From positions 1 through 37,011 of the forward strand of contig CAMHAM010000029.1 of assembly GCA_946183415.1 (NCBI GenBank): a stretch of 37,011 nucleotides of DNA, given 5' to 3'. Of the stretch, positions 30,822-37,011 are shown one piece after another (position 1 is the stretch's first letter; each line of letters starts with the position of its first letter). The translations under genes and the position numbers were made by a program. This DNA is from an uncultured Prevotella sp. (lineage in GTDB: Bacteria; Bacteroidota; Bacteroidia; Bacteroidales; Bacteroidaceae). The notes beneath the pieces were generated by a model. The model was not told the origin of the DNA. It worked only from the letters and a program-made list of their open reading frames with translations, and made no database searches.

Positions 30822-30852
30822 TTTGAAAAATGAAAATAATATGCTAACTTTG
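30822..30852 (+). promoter_or_regulatory. promoter of the GHL10 glycosidase gene
   Basis: TTTG (30822-30825) and TAACTTTG (30845-30852) are 19 bp apart. Transcription would start about 22 nt before the TTG start codon. Confidence 0.65.
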
Positions 30853-30880
30853 CAGCAAATTTTTCTAAAATTGCAACATT

Positions 30881-32332
30881 TTGAAAACAATTATAAGGAT
30901 TTTCCTCATATTAGGAGTGGCACTGAACCTTCATGCACAGTCGCCCAAACACGAAGTGAGAGCCGTATGGCTCACCACCATACAGAACCTCGACTGGCCA
31001 CACTCGCGTTCTGCTTACCAGCAGAGACAAGAACTCATCAGCATCCTCGATCAGTTGCAGAAGGCGAATATCAACACCGTCCTGGTGCAGACACGCGTCA
31101 GGGCATCGACCATCTACCCGTCGGCCATCGAGCCTTGGGACGTTTGTATGACGGGGACTGGCGGAATGTCGCCTGGCTATGACCCGCTGCAGTTCTGTAT
31201 CGACGAATGCCATAAGCGCGGCATGCAATGTCACGCCTGGATGGTAACCATCCCCGTAGGGAAATGGAACAGCGACGGCTGTAAGAAGATACGCCAGAAG
31301 CTGCCGAAGCTCATCAAAAAGATAGGTGAAGAAGGCTACATGGACCCCGAGAATCCCCAGACGGGCGACTATATCGCCAAAATGTGTGAGGAATTAACGC
31401 GCCGCTATGATATCGACGGCATCCACCTCGACTATATTCGCTATCCCGAAACGTGGAAACTGAAAGTGAGCCGTAGCGAGGGACGAAGGAATATCACAGC
31501 CATCGTGCGCAAGATATATCAGACCGTGAAGGGCGTGAAACCATGGGTGATGCTCTCTTGTTCGCCCATCGGAAAGTTCGATGACCTGAGCCGCTACCGC
31601 AGCGGAGGATGGAATGCCTACACAGCCGTGTGTCAGGATGCGCAGGGTTGGCTGCGTGACGGACTGATGGATGCCCTCTTCCCGATGATGTATTTCCAGG
31701 GCAACAATTTCTATCCCTTTGCCGTCGACTGGAGACAACATAGTTATGGGCGCATCATCGCCCCGGGACTGGCTGCCTACATGCTCCATCCGAGAGAGAA
31801 AAACTGGAGCCTTGACGTGGTGACACGTGAGATGAACGTACTTCGCGAACTGGGTCTTGGCGTTACTTTCTTTCGCAGTAAGTTCTTCACAGACAACACC
31901 AAAGGACTTTATACCTTCACGCAAGACTTTAACCGCCACCCCGCCCTCATCCCTCCGATGACCTGGGTCTCAAGGCGACAGCCAGCGGCCGTTGGCCAAC
32001 TGAACATCAGAAGAGGCATGAGCAATGATATCCTGACATGGACGAGGAGCAGATACTCAGCTACAGGTGACTACCTTTTATATAATGTATATGCCTCGGA
32101 GACCTATCCCGTGGACACCCGTGATGCGCGCAACCTAATTGCCACCCGTCTGCAGGAACAGGCACTTGCTGTGCCCCACAAAGGGAAGACACTACACTAT
32201 GCGGTGACCGCTACTGACCGCTATGGCAACGAAAGCGAACCCACGCTGACAAGGAATACGTCATCCGGACATCGCAAACCGATAGATTTCAGGCAGCTAA
32301 TGATGGGCAATAAGCTAAAAAAGTACAAATAG
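30881..32332 (+). CDS. GHL10-type family-10-like glycosyl hydrolase
   Basis: 483 residues, start codon TTG (no ATG precedes the signal peptide in frame). Signal peptide MKTIIRIFLILGVALNLHAQ. The domain begins PKHEVRAVWLTTIQNLDWPHS and continues with NINTVLVQTRVRASTIYPS, HAWMVTIPVG, DIDGIHLDYIRYPE and WVMLSCSPIG, the pattern of the glycosyl-hydrolase-like GHL10/DUF187 family. A fibronectin-like module follows near the C-terminus (about residues 380-465). Such proteins are thought to cleave glycan or peptidoglycan stem-related sugars; the substrate is unproven. Confidence 0.9.
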   Translation: MKTIIRIFLILGVALNLHAQSPKHEVRAVWLTTIQNLDWPHSRSAYQQRQELISILDQLQKANINTVLVQTRVRASTIYPSAIEPWDVCMTGTGGMSPGYDPLQFCIDECHKRGMQCHAWMVTIPVGKWNSDGCKKIRQKLPKLIKKIGEEGYMDPENPQTGDYIAKMCEELTRRYDIDGIHLDYIRYPETWKLKVSRSEGRRNITAIVRKIYQTVKGVKPWVMLSCSPIGKFDDLSRYRSGGWNAYTAVCQDAQGWLRDGLMDALFPMMYFQGNNFYPFAVDWRQHSYGRIIAPGLAAYMLHPREKNWSLDVVTREMNVLRELGLGVTFFRSKFFTDNTKGLYTFTQDFNRHPALIPPMTWVSRRQPAAVGQLNIRRGMSNDILTWTRSRYSATGDYLLYNVYASETYPVDTRDARNLIATRLQEQALAVPHKGKTLHYAVTATDRYGNESEPTLTRNTSSGHRKPIDFRQLMMGNKLKKYK

Positions 32333-32378
32333 ACAAACTTTTGAGAAGAAAAAACAAATGAATCTCACACAAAATGAC

Positions 32379-32386
32379 TACTTTTG
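32379..32386 (+). promoter_or_regulatory. -7 box of uxuA
   Basis: TACTTTTG matches TAnnTTTG, 33 nt before the uxuA ATG. No clear -33 TTTG at the right spacing. Confidence 0.5.
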
Positions 32387-32418
32387 CAAAATCAATCTAA
32401 CAATTTAAGACAAACTAT

Positions 32419-33672
32419 ATGGAAAGAACATGGAGATGGTTTGGCAAGAAAGACAAAATTACGCTTGCCCAACTTAGACAAATCGGAGTAGAAGGCATCG
32501 TTACTGCGCTTCACGATGTACCCTTAGGCGAGGTATGGACACGAGAGAAGATTCGCGACCTGCGCGAGTATATCGAGAGTTATGGTATGCGCTGGAGCGT
32601 CGTTGAGTCGCTGCCAGTCGTTGAGACCATCAAATACGGAGGTCCCGACCGCGACCATCAGATAGAGGTCTACAAGGAGAGTCTACGTAATCTCTCGGCA
32701 GAGGGCATCCATTGCATTTGCTACAATTTCATGCCTGTGCTCGATTGGGCTCGTACCGATCTGTTCCACGACAACCCCAACGGCGCTACGAATCTCTACT
32801 TCAACTATGCAGAGTTTGCTTATTTCGACATCTATATCCTGAAGCGTCCAGGTGCCCGCGAGGAGTGGGAGAAGTTTAAGTTCCCCGAAGGTTGGGGCGA
32901 AGGTCGCAATGTGATTGCCGAGTGCGACGAGTTGGCCAAGACGATGACTCCTGAGAAGGATCACAAGTTGGTAGAGACGATCATCATAAAAACACAGGGC
33001 TTTGTTAGTGGCAACTTCAGCGAGAACGACGAGGCTCCTATCCAGAAGTTCCGCGACTTCCTTGACCTTTACAAGGGTATCGACAAGGCTCAGCTGCGTG
33101 CCAACATGAAGTATTTCCTCGAGGCTATCATGCCGACTTGCGAGGAGTATGGCATGAACATGTGCGTACACCCCGACGATCCTCCTATCGAGATTCTCGG
33201 ATTGCCTCGTATCGTACGAACCGAGGAGGATATCCAGTGGTTCCTGGATGCAGTGCCCAACAAGCACAATGGTCTGACCTTCTGTGCCGGTTCACTCTCT
33301 GCAGGTGCTTATAACAATGTCGTCGACCTCGCTAAGAAGTTCGCATCGCGCACCCACTTCGTTCACCTGCGTTCATGCCACATCTTCCCCAATGGCGACT
33401 TCACAGAGGCATCACACCTCGGCGGACGTGCCGACCTGATCGAGCTCTGCCGTATCTTTGAGAAAGAGAACCCCGAGCTGCCAATGCGCGTAGATCATGG
33501 TATGACTTTTACCGACGAGCCAGGCGGCATCATGGACGAGTCTTCTCACGGCCACAACGCAGGTTATACACTGCTTGGACGTATGTTCGCACTCGGTCAG
33601 GTACAGGGTATCCTGGCTACCGTCGACCGCGAACTTGGCATCCCTTACAAACAACCTGGATTCTTTGATTAA
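32419..33672 (+). CDS. uxuA: mannonate dehydratase
   Basis: 417 residues. UxuA dehydrates D-mannonate to 2-keto-3-deoxygluconate in the glucuronate branch. Signatures are MERTWRWFGKKDKITLAQLRQIGVEGIVTALH at the start (split by family turns), WSVVESLPVVETIKYG, CICYNFMPVLDWARTDL, NMCVHPDDPP, NGLTFCAGSLSAG and FVHLRSCHIFPNGDFTEASHLGG, which includes metal ligands of the TIM barrel. The length is slightly above E. coli (394 aa). Only 12 nt separate it from uxuB. Confidence 0.96.
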   Translation: MERTWRWFGKKDKITLAQLRQIGVEGIVTALHDVPLGEVWTREKIRDLREYIESYGMRWSVVESLPVVETIKYGGPDRDHQIEVYKESLRNLSAEGIHCICYNFMPVLDWARTDLFHDNPNGATNLYFNYAEFAYFDIYILKRPGAREEWEKFKFPEGWGEGRNVIAECDELAKTMTPEKDHKLVETIIIKTQGFVSGNFSENDEAPIQKFRDFLDLYKGIDKAQLRANMKYFLEAIMPTCEEYGMNMCVHPDDPPIEILGLPRIVRTEEDIQWFLDAVPNKHNGLTFCAGSLSAGAYNNVVDLAKKFASRTHFVHLRSCHIFPNGDFTEASHLGGRADLIELCRIFEKENPELPMRVDHGMTFTDEPGGIMDESSHGHNAGYTLLGRMFALGQVQGILATVDRELGIPYKQPGFFD

Positions 33673-33684
33673 GAAATAAACATT

Positions 33685-35271
33685 ATGAAGTTAAATGACA
33701 TACTGAGCGGACAGTTAAATACCGCAGAGTGGGAAGCCAAAGGGTATCAGCTTCCTAAGTTCGACATCAAGGCCGTTCGCGAGAAGACAGCCAAAGAACC
33801 TACATGGGTACATTTCGGTGGTGGCAACATCTTCCGCGCTTTCCCTGCCGCTATCCTCAATGACGCCCTAAACACAGGTAAGTACGATCGAGGTGTGATC
33901 GTGGCAGAGACCTTCGACTTCGAGGTCATCGACAAGGCGTACGCTCCCTATAACAACCTCTCGCTGCTCGTCAGCCTGCAGTCAACAGGTACCATCGAGA
34001 AGAAGGTCATCGCATCTGTAACCGAAGCCCTGAAGGCTGATCCTCAGTTTGACGACTGGAAGCGACTGGTAGAGATCTTCAAGAACCCATCACTGCAGAT
34101 GATCTCATTCACCATCACCGAGAAAGGTTATGGTTTCAATGATGCTGACCTCGCACGTGGTCTGCAGCCCGTATTCGCCATGGGTAAGGTGTGCGCCCTG
34201 CTGCTCGAGCGTTTCAATGCCGGACAGTTACCTCTGACTGTACAGTCGATGGACAACTGCTCTCACAATGGCGACAAGGTGAAGGCAGGTGTCTTTGCCT
34301 ATGCAGAGCGCTGGGTGAAAGACGGACTGGTGCCTGAGACATTCCTCAACTACCTGAAAGACGAGAAGAAGATTACCTTCCCCTGGTCAATGATCGACAA
34401 GATTACACCTCGCCCACACGAGAAGGTGAAGGAGATGCTGGCTGCCGACGGATTCGAGGACAATAACTATATTGAGACCGAGAAGCACACCTTCACAGCT
34501 CCCTTCGTGAATGCAGAGGAAGTGCAGTATCTCGTCATCGAGGACAATTATACAAATGGCCGTCCCCCACTCGACCTTGGTGGAGCACTCTATACCACGC
34601 GCGAGACAGTAGATAAGGTAGAAACCATGAAGGTGACCACCTGTCTGAATCCGCTCCATACGGCCATGAGTATCTATGGCTGCATGCTGGGCTATACACT
34701 GATTTCAGCAGAGATGGCCGACGAAGACCTGCGTGCCTTCATTCAGAAGATCGGTTATATGGAGGCGATGCCCGTAGTGACAGACCCCGGTGTGCTGAAT
34801 CCCTATGAGTTTATCGGTGCAGTCATCAACCGTCGTCTGCCTAACCCCTTCATGCCAGATGCCCCTCAGCGCATCGCCATGGACACCAGTCAGAAGCTGC
34901 CCATCCGTTTCGGTGAGACATTGAAGAAATATATCGCTCGCGGACTCGACAAGTCAAACCTCATCCTGATTCCTCTTACCCTCGCAGGCTATGCCCGTTA
35001 TCTGAAGGGCATCAAGGACGACGGTACGCCCTTTGAACCCTCTCCCGACCCCATGCTCGCAGAGCTGCAGGCCATTGTAGCCCCACTCGAGATTGGAAAA
35101 GCCAATCAGGACTGGAGCCCGCTGAAGGCCCTCTACAGCCGCAAGGATGTCTTCGGTCTCGACCTCTATGAAGCAGGTCTCGGTGAGCAGATCGAAGGAT
35201 ACGTAAAGGAACTCTATGCTGGGCCAGGCGCCGTGCGCAAGACGCTCCACAAATACGTTTCTGCTCGCTAA
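33685..35271 (+). CDS. uxuB: D-mannonate oxidoreductase (fructuronate reductase), mannitol dehydrogenase family
   Basis: 528 residues of the long-chain mannitol dehydrogenase family: Rossmann motif VHFGGGNIFRAFPA near residues 43-56, FTITEKGYGF, QSMDNCSHNGDKVKAG, MIDKITPRP, and LNPLHTAMSIYGCMLGY in the C-terminal catalytic domain. It reduces fructuronate to mannonate with NADH, the step before UxuA, and lies in the same transcript 12 nt downstream. The UxuB assignment over other polyol dehydrogenases rests on the uxuA neighbour. Confidence 0.9.
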   Translation: MKLNDILSGQLNTAEWEAKGYQLPKFDIKAVREKTAKEPTWVHFGGGNIFRAFPAAILNDALNTGKYDRGVIVAETFDFEVIDKAYAPYNNLSLLVSLQSTGTIEKKVIASVTEALKADPQFDDWKRLVEIFKNPSLQMISFTITEKGYGFNDADLARGLQPVFAMGKVCALLLERFNAGQLPLTVQSMDNCSHNGDKVKAGVFAYAERWVKDGLVPETFLNYLKDEKKITFPWSMIDKITPRPHEKVKEMLAADGFEDNNYIETEKHTFTAPFVNAEEVQYLVIEDNYTNGRPPLDLGGALYTTRETVDKVETMKVTTCLNPLHTAMSIYGCMLGYTLISAEMADEDLRAFIQKIGYMEAMPVVTDPGVLNPYEFIGAVINRRLPNPFMPDAPQRIAMDTSQKLPIRFGETLKKYIARGLDKSNLILIPLTLAGYARYLKGIKDDGTPFEPSPDPMLAELQAIVAPLEIGKANQDWSPLKALYSRKDVFGLDLYEAGLGEQIEGYVKELYAGPGAVRKTLHKYVSAR

Positions 35272-35278
35272 AGATATT

Positions 35279-35310
35279 CCCCGCTCGGTTTGAGCGGGGA
35301 TTTCTTTTTC
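35279..35310 (+). terminator. rho-independent terminator after uxuB
   Basis: CCCCGCTC (35279-35286) pairs with GAGCGGGG (35292-35299) around a 5-nt loop, followed by ATTTCTTTTTC. It is nearly the same sequence as the terminator at 2836-2868. Confidence 0.88.
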
Positions 35311-35352
35311 GCAAAGGTTTTCGTGAATTTTAACGTTATATGACATTTCAGA

Positions 35353-35384
35353 TTTGGAGGTTTCAGATTTTTATCCTATCTTTG
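35353..35384 (+). promoter_or_regulatory. uxaB promoter
   Basis: TTTG (35353-35356) and TATCTTTG (35377-35384), exactly 20 bp apart; leader of about 30 nt. With the terminator upstream, this makes uxaB a separate transcription unit. Confidence 0.75.
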
Positions 35385-35422
35385 CAGTCGCAAAATATGA
35401 ACATTAAAAACAATATTTAAAG

Positions 35423-36862
35423 ATGAAACCACTAAACAAACAATTTGCTCCTAAGAGCGTGATGCCTGAAAAGGTGATTCAATTCGGTGAAGGTAACTTC
35501 CTCCGTGCATTCGTTGATTGGATTATCTGGAACATGGACCAGAAGACTGACTTCAACGGTTCTGTAGTCGTTGTACAGCCTATTGAGAAAGGTATGGTCG
35601 ACTGGCTCAATGCGCAGGACTGCCTCTATCACGTCAACCTTCAGGGTCGTGAGAACGGCAAGCCTGTTAACACACTGGAGCGTATTGATGTGATCAGCCG
35701 TGCACTGAACCCTTACACTCAGAACGCTGCCTACATGGCACTCGCTGACCAGCCAGAGATCCGCTTCGTGATCTCAAACACTACTGAAGCTGGTATCGCA
35801 TTCGATCCCGCATGCAAACTCGAGGATGCTCCCGCTTCATCATATCCCGGCAAGTTGGTACAGCTGCTCTACCGTCGTTATCAGACTTTCAACGGCGACC
35901 CCACCAAGGGATTGATCATCTTCCCTTGCGAGCTGATTTTCCTGAACGGTCACGTACTGAAGGACTGTATCTATAAATACATTGACCTGTGGAATCTTGG
36001 TGAAGGCTTCAAGAAATGGTTCGAGGAGGCTTGCGGCGTCTACGCTACGCTCGTAGACCGCATCGTGCCCGGCTTCCCCCGCAATGAAATCAAGGAGATT
36101 CAGGAGAAGATCTGTTATCGCGACAACCTCGTTGTTCAGGCAGAGACTTTCCACCTCTGGGTGATTGAGGCACCAAAAGAAGTAGCCAAGGAATTCCCTG
36201 CCGACAAGGCTGGTCTCCACGTGCTGTTCGTTCCGTCAGAGGAGCCTTACCACAAGCGTAAGGTGACCTTGCTGAATGGTCCTCACACAGTACTTTCTCC
36301 TGTAGCCTTCCTGAGTGGTGTGAACATCGTCCGCGATGCCTGCAATCATGAGGTTATCTCCAAATATATCCACAAAGTACAGTTCGATGAGTTGATGCAG
36401 ACCCTCGACCTCCCGATGGAGGAACTCGAGAAGTTTGCCGGTGACGTGCTCGAGCGTTTCGACAACCCATACGTAGACCATCAGGTGACGAGCATCATGC
36501 TCAATTCCTTCCCCAAGTTCCAGGCTCGCGACCTGCCCGGCGTGAAGACCTATCTGGAGCGCAAGGGCGAGCTGCCTAAGGGTCTTGTATTCGGACTGGC
36601 AGCCATCATCACCTACTACAAGGGTGGCAAGCGCGAGGACGGAGTAGAGATTGTGCCCAACGACGACCAGAAGATCATGGATCTGCTGAAGCAGCTCTGG
36701 GCTACTGGCGACACTCAGAAGGTGGCCGATGGTGTTCTTGGTGCTGAGTTCATCTGGCAGGAGAACTTGAACAAGATCGAGGGCCTCAACGCTATGATCA
36801 AGCAGGATCTCGACCTCATCCAGAGCGTAGGCATGCTCGAGGCTGTTAAGAGTATTCTGTAA
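35423..36862 (+). CDS. uxaB: tagaturonate reductase (altronate oxidoreductase)
   Basis: 479 residues, also of the long-chain mannitol dehydrogenase family but of the UxaB type: IQFGEGNFLRAFVDWII (Rossmann motif), VVVVQPIEKGMVDWLN, VISNTTEAGIAFDP, IFPCELIFLNGHVLK and KVTLLNGPHTVLSPVAFL. It reduces tagaturonate to altronate in galacturonate use. The protein is about the size of E. coli UxaB (483 aa). It has its own promoter and is separated from uxuB by a terminator. No uxaA or uxaC is in the window. Confidence 0.94.
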   Translation: MKPLNKQFAPKSVMPEKVIQFGEGNFLRAFVDWIIWNMDQKTDFNGSVVVVQPIEKGMVDWLNAQDCLYHVNLQGRENGKPVNTLERIDVISRALNPYTQNAAYMALADQPEIRFVISNTTEAGIAFDPACKLEDAPASSYPGKLVQLLYRRYQTFNGDPTKGLIIFPCELIFLNGHVLKDCIYKYIDLWNLGEGFKKWFEEACGVYATLVDRIVPGFPRNEIKEIQEKICYRDNLVVQAETFHLWVIEAPKEVAKEFPADKAGLHVLFVPSEEPYHKRKVTLLNGPHTVLSPVAFLSGVNIVRDACNHEVISKYIHKVQFDELMQTLDLPMEELEKFAGDVLERFDNPYVDHQVTSIMLNSFPKFQARDLPGVKTYLERKGELPKGLVFGLAAIITYYKGGKREDGVEIVPNDDQKIMDLLKQLWATGDTQKVADGVLGAEFIWQENLNKIEGLNAMIKQDLDLIQSVGMLEAVKSIL

Positions 36863-36864
36863 AA

Positions 36865-36885
36865 GTAAAAAAGTAAAAAGGTAAA
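36865..36885. repeat. GGTAAAAA octamer micro-repeat before the uvrA-family gene
   Basis: GTA at 36865, 36873 and 36881 keeps the 8-bp period seen in the bat cluster, in opposite orientation. It fills the gap of 27 nt. Confidence 0.65.
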
Positions 36886-36889
36886 CCCT

Positions 36890-37011
36890 TTGAACGATTG
36901 TATTGAAATAAAGGGGGCGCGAGTCAACAATCTGAAGAGTGTTGATGTCAAGATACCCCGAAACCAATTCGTAGTAATTGCCGGAGTCAGTGGCTCCGGC
37001 AAATCTTCTTT
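36890..37011 (+). CDS. UvrA-family excinuclease ATPase, N-terminal fragment
   Basis: The first 40 codons of a gene cut by the window end. [20 protein letters not shown] and the Walker [10 protein letters not shown] identify the UvrA family (nucleotide excision repair damage recognition). The only plausible start in frame after the stop at 36866 is TTG at 36890. UvrA1 versus a UvrA2 paralogue cannot be decided from this fragment. It follows uxaB by 27 nt with no terminator between them. Confidence 0.85.
   Translation, partial: MNDCIEIKGARVNNLKSVDVKIPRNQFVVIAGVSGSGKSS

Overview
The window is chromosomal DNA of a Bacteroidota (Bacteroidales) bacterium, most likely Prevotella or a close relative. 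Three things point there. Bacteroidota-type promoters recur (a -7 box TAnnTTTG, often with a -33 TTTG 18-20 bp upstream). Starts lack obvious Shine-Dalgarno sequences. The gene content is typical: a complete Bat aerotolerance cluster, DUF4295 beside L33/L28, C69 dipeptidase, CstA and hexuronate genes. This is gene-order and motif reasoning, not a database result.

Layout. Positions 1-2.9 kb: a dipeptidase (pepD) with a small lipoprotein on the minus strand, divergent from a small membrane protein and an OmpH/Skp-like lipoprotein. 2.87-3.55 kb: one secreted-protein gene framed by perfect 21-nt inverted palindromic repeats. 3.55-3.83 kb: no convincing protein gene, but an excellent promoter and terminator that outline a candidate small RNA of about 155 nt. 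3.84-18.1 kb: thirteen minus-strand genes packed head to tail with gaps of 50 nt or less and four 4-nt overlaps. In transcription order they are ftsY, rimO, HU, HU-TM-LysM, moxR, DUF58, a BatD-like membrane protein, batA, a batB-batC fusion, batD, batE, PAP2 phosphatase and queA. 18.2-18.9 kb: the rpmB-rpmG-DUF4295 operon with its own promoter and terminator. 19-21.5 kb: map-tsaD-cinA. 21.5-22.07 kb: a lipoprotein.

22.07-22.88 kb is the strangest part: an 812-bp non-coding stretch with three tandem arrays whose units are exactly 11, 21 and 22 bp, two of them built from small palindromes. The arrays lie inside a block bounded by the same GC-rich palindrome that frames the gene at 2.9 kb. 22.9-26 kb: DUF1593 protein, MATE exporter and a four-CxxC zinc-ribbon protein. 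26-30.8 kb (minus strand): cstA, an outer-membrane barrel, nadC and a C69 dipeptidase. 30.9-36.9 kb (plus strand): a GHL10-type glycosidase, then uxuA, uxuB and uxaB, i.e. both reductase branches of hexuronate catabolism. The window ends in the first 40 codons of a uvrA-family gene.

A second theme is short-period repeats (7 or 8 bp) in the narrow gaps between genes. They run into coding ends: they encode the hydrophobic cores of the BatE and BatD signal peptides, an extra loop in TsaD, and several stop codons. I regard the 22.2-22.87 kb array, the dispersed palindrome, the coding micro-repeats, the candidate sRNA and the predicted membrane-anchored HU-LysM protein as the observations most worth following. 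No tRNA, rRNA, CRISPR array, transposase or integrase was found.
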